A program made the translations under genes and the position numbers. The notes under the pieces were generated by a model. That model was given only the letters and a program-made list of their open reading frames with translations. It made no database searches and was not told where the DNA came from. This document shows, one piece after another, positions 45,176 through 55,332 of a DNA stretch of 64,000 bases (its first letter is position 1; each line of letters begins with the position of its first letter). The DNA is taken from contig OX419759.1 of the NCBI GenBank assembly GCA_948567375.1, positions 22,660,744 to 22,724,743 of the forward strand, read 5' to 3'. This DNA is from Lunularia cruciata (taxonomy: Eukaryota > Streptophyta > Marchantiopsida > Lunulariales > Lunulariaceae).

Positions 45176-45610
45176 CTATAATGAGCCAAGACCACCACTA
45201 TTTAAGCGTACTAGTAGGCAACATACCAGTCCCTCACCGGAATGCCAACCTGGTCTATAGGAGGCTATCTCCTCCCAATAGTCAATGTTGAAACCCATGG
45301 GGTATAACACTACTCTCCCAACTAGCACATCATATGACTCAACTATTGTCGCAATAGCCTGAGCTTTCACCATCGAGCTATCAGTTGGATGACTAGGCTA
45401 AACAAGGACAACAAGCTTCCCACATGTGATGCACTGTGTCGAACCACCACCTAGAGATGTTTGGATCTGAAATGGATACCTTTCCACATCGGTCTTCAGT
45501 AACTCCAAAACAACAACTACAACCTTCTCCAACATAAAGGGTTACACACCAAAGTCTAACAAGACTCTCTATGGTATATAGACCTTCCTTGAAGGTCCCA
45601 CCAAATGGAA
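45176..45610 (-). pseudogene. Element C aspartic protease
   Basis: Minus strand: 'RVLLDFGV', then a stop, then 'PFMLEKVVVVVLELLK' at about 45510-45575, where the usual catalytic D-S/T-G-A loop reads D-F-G-V. Then 'YPFQIQTSLGGGSTQC' at about 45430-45480, and 'ESYDVLVGRVVLYPMGFNID' at about 45275-45335, a typical retropepsin C-terminal strand-loop, followed by 'YWEEIASYRPGWHSGEG'. The altered active site and stops show decay. The methyltransferase begins directly downstream. Confidence 0.75.
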
Positions 45611-46643
45611 AATCCCCCTTTGATTATCCAATAGGACAACACTAGGTATGAACCATGCTCTCTCAAAGGCCGGTCTAGTTGGCAACTACTCTAGTCTAGC
45701 CGTTGTTGCCTACCATAAACCATTGGTCGCTAAATGGATCCCATGCTCCTCAACCAAGTCAGCTCCACTAGCAACCACCTCTGCTCTAGTAGTAGGAACC
45801 GCATCATCCCTACTCTCACACAGCATGGTAGCCAACCAAAGCACGGGGGCTGGGTCAACTCCCAATGTAAACATATCACTGGCCAAAAACAAAGGATGTT
45901 GCATAATCGGCTAAGCCGCCTCCAACATCATGCTAGACTCAATCTGTGTAGTGGTAGGTGGTTGACTAGCAGGTAGTCCATCATGCACTCCATCACTACC
46001 TACCACACCTACACTAGGACATCTAGGAGCCATGGATGTTGTCTACAATGCCTCAGATAGTGTGAAAGACTGGGAAAGTCTGACCTGTCTCCCAACCTCT
46101 CCTCTCTATGGGTCCAACTCCAATGATGTTCCTCTAGGCTCTGGAGCACCTACTGCACTCCTAGTCATTGCTACAGATGCATCCACCTGTGCTGCTCCGC
46201 ACATGAAATCCAAAGTAACTCTATCACCAACATATGAGGTGGAAGCCTTAGCACCCAAATCTAATCTCCTGTGAGCAATGGCCATACTAGACAATCTCTG
46301 CTCCAACTGCTCAATCCAAGTAGCCATAGTTGTATCAAAAGTAAGGGCAAGTATTGCACCCCTACTAGATGTAGATCCTCTACCACCTCATCCTCCATGA
46401 ACTGGAGCTCCTCTACTACCTGCCATAGTAGCCCTACCACTCCGTAACTCCAATTGTAGGTCAAAACAGATCCTCTACCACCTCATCCTCCATGAACTGG
46501 AGCTCCTCTACTACCTGCCATAGTAGCCCTACCACTCTGTAACTCCGATTGTAGGTCAAAACATCAATCACAAGTGTGACCAAATCTGTGGCAATACTCA
46601 CATTGCCTCAGTGGTGGCTGTGATGCACCTGAGGTATCAAGTC
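45611..46643 (-). pseudogene. Element C gag C-terminal region with CCHC knuckle
   Basis: Near the right end the minus strand reads 'CEYCHRFGHTCD', stop, 'CFDL' (about 46545-46600), a C-x2-C-x4-H-x4-C knuckle with one nonsense codon inside. 'MATWIEQLEQRLSSMAIAHR' at about 46265-46327 has coiled-coil character and precedes the protease. A 95-bp tandem duplication (46374-46563) disturbs the frame. The rest of gag lies beyond the A5 insertion point and is not seen. Confidence 0.65.
46374..46563. repeat. Two 95-bp tandem units
   Basis: 46374-46468 and 46469-46563 are nearly identical (two or three differences). The unit length is not a multiple of three, so it breaks the gag frame of element C. 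Confidence 0.92.
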
Positions 46644-47336
46644 TGTGAGCCAGCCTATCTCTCACTCAAGATGAACTTCTGATGGCTATTATGGTAGCGC
46701 ACCATGGACTAAGAAGGCAAGGAACCCCAACTCCATCATACTTCTCTAAGGCTAACACTCCAAGACTCAAGACATTGCTCACTAGAGAACTCAATGAGAG
46801 AGAGATAATTGCAAATGAAAGGATGATGAGTACCTCCTCACCCCTTGTTTATATACTTGTGAAATAGTGAGCCACTAAAGTTACTAATTACCGTAGAAAC
46901 TCAATTTACTAGACTCAAAGTCAAGTAAAGTCAAAAAGTAAAAAGGAATATACATTCACATGGGCATATTCCCCTAAGCATGTGGTCTTATCTTGACCCA
47001 ACCACTAAGTCAATGATTCCTTCACATGTGCTATCTTTTGGACTATAGAAGAATCCAAAACAAAAAGGCTTGTGGGCACAAGAGTTCTCAACTCTTTCCT
47101 CAAAGCCAAACACCTAGGAATAATACCAAGTCAACACACTAAAATCCAAAATAGTGGTGCTCATCTTTTCTACTTCCTCTAAAGTAAGGTCCCCTCTATC
47201 TTAGCTATGACTAACTTTAGCTAACCATGACTACTATAGAACCATCCTTTATCTTTATATAAATAATATCTCTCAAGTACTTGTAATACCAAGCTAAATA
47301 TCACAATACCACACACATGCACATATGGGTGTTACA
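46644..47336 (-). repeat. A5 3' LTR (693 bp)
   Basis: Family-A LTR with the standard termini; preceded on its strand by the same purine-tract words as A4. Confidence 0.95.
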
Positions 47337-47384
47337 TTTACCCTCGGACTAAGTTTTTACTTTGTCCTCAAAGTGAAGGTCTCT

Positions 47385-49573
47385 CTACCTTCTATGGTAC
47401 ATCTTCAACTTATCATGGTTAATCCTATCAAAGTGTATTCTTGCCAACTCCTTGAGATCATAGGTGTAATTGCCCCATACCTTCTCCACTATGAAAGGTC
47501 CAAAGTACTTAGGCAAAAACTTCCCTTGCACTCTCTTGAATCAAAAGGAATCAAACAACATTACCCAATCACCTTCTTTGAAAGTCTCCACCTTCTTCTT
47601 GCCTTGCTTCTTGTCATAGCTCTCTTTTTGTTTCCTTTGGGCTTGCTCCACTCAAACCATAGCAACTACTCTTGCCTCTTCCAACTCCATGAGTTGATCC
47701 TTCCTTGACTTCTCTGCATCAACTCCTTGTGCTTTCTTCAATCTCCTATGAATGCCTTGGAAGGTAGGAAGATCAAAGTGAATAGATAAGTTGGACTCAA
47801 TACCATATACCAATTGAAATGGAGAATATCTGGTGGAAGTCTTCATGGTTGTCCTATACTCCCACAAAACTACATGAATCCTCTTATCCCAATGATGTTA
47901 AGCCCCCTCCATTTCTGCATCTTTGGCCAACATCATGCACAAGGTGTGATTGGTTCTCTCTGCCAAGCCATTGGAATTTGGCTTATATGTGTGATAGAGA
48001 AATGTTGTAGCATGGTTGTAGTGATGCTTCCTATAAACTCTCCTCCTCTATTAGAAACCAACTCCAAAGGGCATCCAAACCTAGTGATAATGCATTCATA
48101 AAGAAATCTCCCAACTTCATCTTCATTCTTGTCTCTCAATGGTCTAGCCTCAACCCACTTGGTAAGATAATCAGTAACTACAACAATGTACCAATTGCTC
48201 CTTGGGGTTCTATTGAAAGGACCTGCAAAATCAATTCCCCACTTCTCAAAAGTTCCTCACAATGGAACTAATTTAAGAGGTGGAGTGGAAGTAGACTTTC
48301 TAGAAAAAGCTTGACAAACATGACAAGTTTTGCAATAATCAAGACAATCCTTGAAAATCCCTCTCCAATGGTAACCTGCATCTAGAATCTTGAAAGCAAT
48401 CACCTTGCTTGCAAAGTGTCCTCCATACACTAAACCTTCATGAAACTTCTTTATGAGTAAGATAGACTCTTCCTTACCCACTACTCTTTGAAGTAGATCA
48501 ACTACTCCTTGGTGAAAAAGAATATCCTCCACCATTGTGTAAGGTCTAGATCTTACTGCAAGGGCCTTCCTCTCCCTAGCATGCATCCCTTCTAGATAGT
48601 TACCTCTTGTCACAAAATCTCCAATCTCCTTGTACTCCATTGGAACCTCTTGTGTGATTGAGATTGTCATGAGCTCCTCATCCGGGAAGGAATCATCCAT
48701 TGGCTCATCTCTATCATAATCATAGGCTCTAGATAACAAATCAGCATTTGCATGTTTCTTTCTTGGCCTATCCTCAATTGTGTAGTCATACTCAGACAAG
48801 AGTATCATCCACCTTGCTAGTCTTCCTTCAACATTAGGCTTGTTGAAGATGTACTTCAAGGCCTTGTGATCCATGATAATGGTGGCTTTCTCTCTAATCA
48901 AGTATTGTCTAAACTTCTTGAGACTAAAGATTGCTGTCAACCCTTCTCTCTCCATGACAGAGTAGTTCTTTTTTCTTGAAACCATTTGCCTACTAGCATA
49001 AGCTATTGGATGATCATGCCCATCTTGGTCTAATTGACTAAGAGTGCATCCTATAGCTACATTAGAAGCATCAGTGTAGAGGATGAAAGGCTTACTCCAA
49101 TCAGATTTAGCAAGAATTTGAGCTACAACAAGAGATTGCTTGAGCTCCTCAAAAGCTTTGAGAGCCTCCTTGTCTTCTAAAATTACCATGTAATCTACAC
49201 CTTTCTTCATATAGATGGTCAATGCATAAGCCTTGTTGGAAAATGAGAATATGAACCTCCTATAGTATCCAACCATCCCCAAGAATTGGCATAACTTTTT
49301 CAAGCTTGAAGGGAATGGAAGGTCTGAAATTTTCCTCACCTTCTCAGAATCAACTGCTATTCCATCCTTGGAGATGATGTGCCCCAAAAGTAGACCTTCT
49401 TCACATCCAAAAATACACTTTTCTAGATTGAGTGATGCATTTGCCTCATCCAAACATTGCAAGACCTTGATTAGGTGCTCAAAGTGCTCCTCCTTGCTCC
49501 CATAGACACAAAAGTCATCAATGAAGTCTCTCACAAATTTCCCAATCAAAGGTTCAAATACCTTGTTCATGAA
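47385..49573 (-). pseudogene. pol: A5 RT (C-terminal half), RNase H and integrase, disabled
   Basis: 437 codons are open from 49570 to 48257 with intact 'FIDDFCVYG', 'LYTDASNVAIGCTL' and the 'CKTCHVCQ' finger. Downstream the integrase core is damaged: the second catalytic Asp is Asn ('LVSNRGGEF', near 48045), 14-15 bases are deleted near 47988, TAA lies at 47898-47900 (shared with A3 and A4) and TGA at 47652-47654 (shared with A4), and the C-terminal part has a further stop near 47550. Confidence 0.92.
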
Positions 49574-52500
49574 CTATCTATGATGATGGTTGATAATGGT
49601 TCTGCCTGTGCTCAGATCAGAAGCCAAGATGGCAAGAAAGTGGTGCAATTCCTCACTATACCTGCAAACCATGAGCACAACCGGGATTACTTGAGGAGTG
49701 GTTCTCTACCGAAAGTGATGGTGGAGTTCAAGGATTTTCTCCAAGTACCACTATAGGGCAAGAATATGGTGGTACATCAGTGAAGGTGCTCTTGCTTTAG
49801 AGGGGAAGTACCCTTTTTATAGGAGTGATGAGATTTTCTTAGAGTGTGTTTAGTTTGTACACACAACTTGCCAATTTGCACAAATGGGAGTGGAAAGTTG
49901 TGCAAAAACAAGAAAAAGAGCTAAAAAGAGTAGGGTTGATTGATGAAAATGACACCATATCAGGGGTGTACATGGAGATAGGGATGGAGGATCCTCTAGG
50001 AGAGCTCAATGGAGTGGAAACTGAGCACAAGCATGAGGATCAAGTGGTAGAAATACATTCAAGGGATATTCAGCAATATAGTCTTTTTTTGGTTCTGAGG
50101 CTAGGGTGGAAACCACATACAAGAGTGTGGAGAAAGGTCAGGGCTGTAGCTGAACCTCTTCCAAGTGACTCTGATCAACATGTACAACTTGCTCAAAAGC
50201 AAAAGAGCTTAAGGGATCCAAATCAGATAGGTCACAAGTTCACTGAAGCTACACTCAATGAGTTGACGGTTGATTCATCAGATTTTTTTCTACCAACGGA
50301 GGAGAAAAGGTTTCAAGAAATGTTGAGTCGGTATGGGAAAGCTTTCTTGTTTGATCTTTCTGAAATTGGGTGTGTAGATCCAAGTATGGTGGCTCTGATG
50401 ATCATTTTTATGGTTCCACATGCACCTTGGAACTTGAGACCTATTTTGGTACCTAGAGCCTACATGCCAAAACTAATGGATCTCTTGAAGGAGAAAACTG
50501 ATGCAAAGACCTAGAGCTCTCATTTGTGCCTTATTCTAGTCATTGGTTTTCAGTGTCTAAGAAGAATGGAGCATTGAGGTTCATTCAAGACATGCAACCG
50601 GTGAATTGAGTGACAATCAGAAACACGGGGATAGGGCCGATTGTTGGAGAATTTGCGGAAGCATTTGTGGGTAGAGCAAGATATTCATTGAGAGATCTAC
50701 ACTCTGGTTATGACCAGTTCCAACTTGCTGAAGGGAGTAGAGATGTTACGACAATGAGGACGCCCTTGGGATTGATGAGGATGTGCACATTGCCACAAGG
50801 AGTAACAAATTCTGTTGCACATATCATGGACGGGATGAATAAGGTTCTTAGGATTTCATTCCGGAGAAGACAATGCCTTTTATGGATGATATTCCAATAA
50901 AAGGGTGTATAGAAGAAGAGAAGGATGAAGTATTGGATCAAAGGGGGTGCCACAAGTTTGTATCTGATCACATTTCAGATTGTGATAAGATCCTATCACG
51001 GCTTGAGGAGGTTCATTTGACATTATCAGGTGCTAAATCCAAGTTTGGTGTTGAAGAGGTGGTCATTGTTGGGCATTTATGTGGATGGTTTGGTTGCAAA
51101 CCTGATCCAAGCAAGGTGAATGGAAAGGTCAGAGGTTTAGGTGGAAAGGTCAGAGGTTTAGGTGGGAGGAGAGACACACAAAAGCGGTTTAGAAGCTGAA
51201 ACAATTGCTATCCTCTCCACCTATACTACGAAGGATCAGCTATGAGAACAACAAGCCCGTAATACTCACGGTTGATACTAGTCCTGTAGCTATCGATTGG
51301 GCAGTAGGGCCAATATGATGAATGATGATGAAGAGAGGAACCAATATGTTGTATGTTTTGGGGCAAAGGTCCTGAGTGAATGCCAAAGAGTCTACCCTCA
51401 TGTTAAATGAGAGCTATGGGGAGTGGTTACAGCGATGAAATCTGAGAAGGATTACCTGATTGGTGCACCCGTTATAGTGGAGATAGATTGTTTGCCGCTA
51501 TTGGGGATGATTACAAATTGTAATACCCCAGACATTGCAATGCTTAGGTGGATAGCATACATCAAGTCCATGAATCTTGAGTTTTGACACATAGTAGGCA
51601 AGGATAATCCAGTAGCAGATATGTTATCTTGGGCTGAGTATCAAGATGAGGAGTCAATGATTGATGATATCAAAGCTATAGGTACTGCCTTCTTTTCAAG
51701 GGCTCAAGTTGGAGAGTATGAGCATCCCAAGTTCTTCATGGAGGAGCTCTATGAGGGAGAAAGGCTGGCTATTGGGTGTTACCTTAGCTCCTTGACCAAG
51801 CAACCAGAATGGAATGACGCTTGGTACAAACAATTGAGGTGAAAAGCATACTACCTTTTGGAAGGGGGTTATTTGTGGAAGAAAGCTAAACGGAGTGGCG
51901 AGCCTCCACAATGGGTTGTGTGCAAGGAGGAAACAAGGAATCTACTAATCAGAGAGTTCCATGAGAGCTTGTGGGCTGGACATAGGGGATTTATGCTACC
52001 TTTACCAAACTGAAGGAGGGGTATTGGTGGCAGAATATGTACAAAGATGTAGTGCGGTTTATGGAGACGTGTAAAATTTGCCAAACATACTTAGATATTT
52101 GACATAGAGATGGATTGCATCCTACCTATTTGCTTACAATGCATTTCAAGTGGGTGGTGGATCTGGTTACTATGCCGGTTGGGATATGGCAGATGCGGTA
52201 TTTGGTTTTGGCACGGGAGGATTTGTCTAACCAGGTGGAAGGACGAGCCTTGAGAACCAAAACCAGTGAGGGAATTTGCAAGTTTCTATTGGAGGAAGTG
52301 GTTTGTAGATACGGATGTGTGGGAAAGTTTATAGCGGACAGCTGAATACACAAGAAGGCAAGGCTTTCTTTGAGAGGTGTGGAGTCAAATTGGCTCTTAC
52401 AACTACTTACAACCCGGAGAGAAATGCCAAGAGTGAGTGAGGTCATCCATCCATTATGAAAGCCATTGTGAAAGCATGCCAAGGGAGAGTGAAGGAGTGG

Positions 52501-53106
52501 CCAAGGCTCTTATCGTTTGCTCTATGGGCAGATTGTACCACTCATAGTTCAGTTACTGGTTACATGCCTGCAGAGTTGATACATGGGCAGAAACCAATTA
52601 TGCCAATTGAGGAGCAAATACTCACTTGGAGTGTCCTACCTTGGGGAGATCACATATCTAGGGAGGAGCTTCTAGCACTCGAGATTCACCAATTGGAGAA
52701 AAGGCCAGAGGATGTGGAGTTAGCAATTGAGAGGCTTAAGAAAGTGCACTTTGGGAACAAGGACAGATTTGACAAATGCTACCGCTTGAGGCCAAGAGAT
52801 GTTCAAGAAGGAGATTGGGTAGTAGTCTAAATAACTAACATAGCACTATTAGAAAATTCTCAAAGCGTTGGTTTGGACTGTATGTGGTTGTTAGTGTGTT
52901 GGATTATGCTACTTACTCTCTTCAAGAGTTGGACGGATCAACTCAAGGTTCCAATTGTTGGCAAGCGCATCAAGCTCTTCAAATAACAAGAAGGAAGTTG
53001 GAGCACAAATGAAATCAACAAAGAGTTAGATCTCTTTCAATTCCAAGATGAAGATCTACTATTATAGGATGATGAGTCTCATCAATCAGATGAAGAGGTT
53101 GTATGA
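49574..53106 (+). pseudogene. pol: B2 pol, heavily broken
   Basis: An upstream piece 'MMMVDNGSACAQIRSQDGKK' (49580-49640) may be protease or linker. Open to 50514 with 'PTEEKRFQEMLSRYGKAF' and 'VPHAPWNLRPILVPRAYM'. The RT is in several frames: 'SLRDLHSGYDQFQLAEGS', and after a frameshift 'MPFMDDIPIKGCIEE' near 50872, so the Asp pair survives. About 120 bp are missing near 51121 and replaced by a 21-bp tandem duplication. RNase H ('DCLPLLGMITNC') is at about 51490. The integrase finger and core fragments lie at 51950-52345, and the C-terminal segment 'TWSVLPWGDHISREELLA' at about 52625. The frame ends near 53106. Confidence 0.82.
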
Positions 53107-53175
53107 CTCCAACTACGAGGTACGGTCTGATCAGTTGGTGCATACCAAAGGATGCGCAGGTTTAGAGGAGGTGGA

Positions 53176-54360
53176 TGTCATGTTATGGTTTGCTTAGCCC
53201 TTAAAAAGTGACTTATCATTTTTATCTCCACATTAATGGGGTAGGTTGTCTACTAGATCCAACGGATGAGATATTGCCATGTGAGCAATCTATGTACATG
53301 TATGTGATTGGCCACATGGGCTATAATCTTATCATGTTTGAGGGCTCTGATGAGTAAAGATGAGGGCGAATGGAGAGACGAGGGTGTATTTTAGTCAAGG
53401 AGTCTTGAGTGGGAGGAGGACATTGGGAGTGAGAGTTGTAGCAGTGTGCAAGTGATAGAACATCAAAGAAATTGTTTAAGCATGAGATGTCCCATGCTCC
53501 TGATCTGCTACTTCCAAATCCTTTTCTCATTAGGCTTCAGATTTTCCACCATGACGGTTTACAGGACTGGTTGGTGGTACGTTTCGGGGCGGTATTCATG
53601 GAGTCGGTGATGGGATACTCGGATCTTATCATCCTTCCGGTGCTTACTTATGAGCATGTCTAGGACTTGACAATATATGTGCTTCTATAGTTGGGGAATA
53701 CTTAAATTTTTGCTCATAAGCTTCAAGGTGGAGTTGTGGGGTCCATTTGTCAAAAAGTAGTAAGACTAAAGGACAAATGTGCAAGCGATTGGGTCCCAAG
53801 AGAGAATTCTGGAGTTTTTTGACCTTTGAGGGAGTTTGGGAAGGCAATTCAAGGATTGAAGACCATAGTTGAAAAGAGGAGATGACAGGCTACAATTTGA
53901 AGACCGAAATCACACGATTTGAGCTGATTTCAAGAGGGATATGATCAATTGAATCAAGGGGGTAAATTTCATACCCAAGAGCACAAAGTTGGCAATTGAG
54001 AAAGCTTCTTGAAACATTTTTACTATCATTCAATGGGATTGGAGAGTAGACAAAGTGCTCATAGTATTGAGCACAAGAAATTTTAGTTTTGGATTAATCC
54101 CAAATCAGATCTGTTTGATTGAAGTTGAAGCTCTTGAGGTGTAAGGTGATGGAGAGGAGCTAGTGATCAGGTTTGGAGTTTTGGTCATTCCCCAAGTTGT
54201 GGTTTGAGATACCTTATGAAAATTACCAGTCTTGTTATTGGTTAGAGTGTGCACCTTTGTATGAATGTTTTATATAAATTCTTCAAATATAGAATTCATA
54301 GTCTTGGATCAAGTATACATAGGTCTGTAGAGCCCACAAGTTAGCCTAGCTCAAGAATTG
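53176..54360 (+). repeat. B2 LTR, 3' end cut
   Basis: Starts TGTCATGTTATGG after the purine tract and matches the B1 LTR to about 54355, where element D sequence replaces it. The conserved short reading frame of B1 is also present (53472-53663) and similar in sequence, though with stops. Confidence 0.7.
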
Positions 54361-54886
54361 ATCCAACTTCCAATAGAATTTGTTTCTGTTCATCTTGAAC
54401 ATTGGTAGCTTCAAAATACATTTGTAATCAAACACAAAACTATCCACTACATCCATGAAATTCTTGCCTTCAAATACCTTGGGTTTTGGAATCTGATTTT
54501 GTCTTCTCCTTCTTGAATTGATGTTCTCTCTACATGCTCTTGTCATTGATGGTCTTGTTCATCCAACAATCAATTAAGGTGCTCCATTTGTTGCTACATA
54601 GCAATGACAATCTCAAGTATTACCGCCATGGCTACTACTCTATCACACTACCTATAATCTATCTAATTTATTAATATATATATGCAACATGTCCACTGTT
54701 CTCCATGAATTACAACCATAAGTACCAAGGGTTCCTTGGACAAGGTGATTGCATTCAAAAAAATTCTACCCAAAGCGTGAAGTGATGAATTATGTGAAAT
54801 GTTGTTTGGGTAGTACTTGGGTACAAAAATCTCAATGGTTTGGTGGAAATGGATTTGGTGGTCCATAAATTCCATCCATCCCATTC
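54361..54886 (-). pseudogene. gag: Element D gag N-terminus fragment
   Basis: Minus strand, near 54360-54640: 'QNQIPKPKVFEGKNFMDVVD' resembles the start of a plant gypsy capsid domain (PKP.PFEGK.D...). It is followed by 'YKCILKLPMFKMNRNKF' and then cut by the B2 boundary. An ATG-led stretch 'MAVILEIVIAM' precedes it at about 54630. Leader sequence fills 54640-54886. Stops and shifts are present. Confidence 0.6.
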
Positions 54887-54900
54887 CTTCTCTAATACCA
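54887..54900 (-). promoter_or_regulatory. Element D primer-binding site (initiator tRNA-Met type)
   Basis: Minus-strand TGGTATTAGAG, two bases from the LTR edge. It resembles the common plant primer site TGGTATCAGAG with one mismatch, and differs from the tRNA-Glu site of family A. Confidence 0.65.
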
Positions 54901-54901
54901 A

Positions 54902-55332
54902 TGTAAAAGACAAAGATCAAAGAGAGAAATAGGAGAATGGAAGATCGCATTCAGACACTTGAATGAAGGAAACTCCAAATGTCTAGCATGAGCTTTGGCT
55001 TTGGTATTTATAAAGAGCATAAAAGGCTCTTGAAAAGCTTCTCTAAGCAACTTTCTTGGAGTGCAAGCAAAGTTAACCGAGAAGCTTCTCAAGAAGTTTC
55101 TTTCTAGAAGTCGCCTACTTGGTGTGCAAGCTAAGCTAGTTCAAAACTTTTAGAAGTTTCTTTTTAGAAGCTATCTATTTGGGGTGTAAGCTAAGCTAGC
55201 CAGGAAGCTTCCCAAGAAGCTTCCAAGTAGCTTCCTAGATACTTCTGAAATATTCTAGGTTAATTTGGCTTTGACCTATTTGTTACTTTGTTAGCCTTAA
55301 CTAAATTCATCACTAAATGCCATATTGTTACA
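54902..55332 (-). repeat. Element D 5' LTR (about 431 bp)
   Basis: On the minus strand it starts TGTAACAATATGG at 55332 and ends GTCTTTTACA at 54902, next to the primer site. Inside, a roughly 48-bp unit (agaagtttctttctagaag ... gctaagctag) occurs twice, at about 55093-55140 and 55151-55199. No second LTR is in the window. Confidence 0.65.

Larger units (their letters stand above)
34291..46643 (-). mobile_element. Element C: gypsy retrotransposon carrying a cytosine-5 DNA methyltransferase, split by A4
   Basis: Minus-strand element in two pieces, 43507-46643 (gag end, protease, methyltransferase, linker) and 34291-35706 (RT). A4 lies between them with a GGTC duplication. When A4 and one GGTC are ignored, the minus-strand frame runs straight across the junction. 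No LTR, RNase H or integrase of C is visible. The right end is cut by A5 at 46643 and the left end meets A3 at 34290. It is a decayed copy with many stops. Confidence 0.85.
46644..49573 (-). mobile_element. A5: family-A element, 3' half only
   Basis: 3' LTR 46644-47336 (693 bp), then integrase, RNase H and the C-terminal half of RT, ending abruptly at about 49573 where family-B sequence starts. gag, protease and the 5' LTR are missing. It lies against the gag end of element C at 46643; without a second LTR the target duplication cannot be tested. Confidence 0.92.
49574..54360 (+). mobile_element. B2: second copy of the divergent gypsy family B
   Basis: Colinear with B1 from 49920 onward and extending about 350 bp further upstream. 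Contains pol (49574-53106), a purine tract at 53161-53175 and an LTR start at 53176. It is cut at about 54360 by element D and starts at the A5 breakpoint. Both ends are truncated. Confidence 0.85.

Noticed and set aside
8028-49573. A1 and A5 as two halves of one split element
   Set aside because: A1 is far more diverged from A2/A4 than A5 is, so the halves cannot be from the same insertion despite the similar breakpoint.
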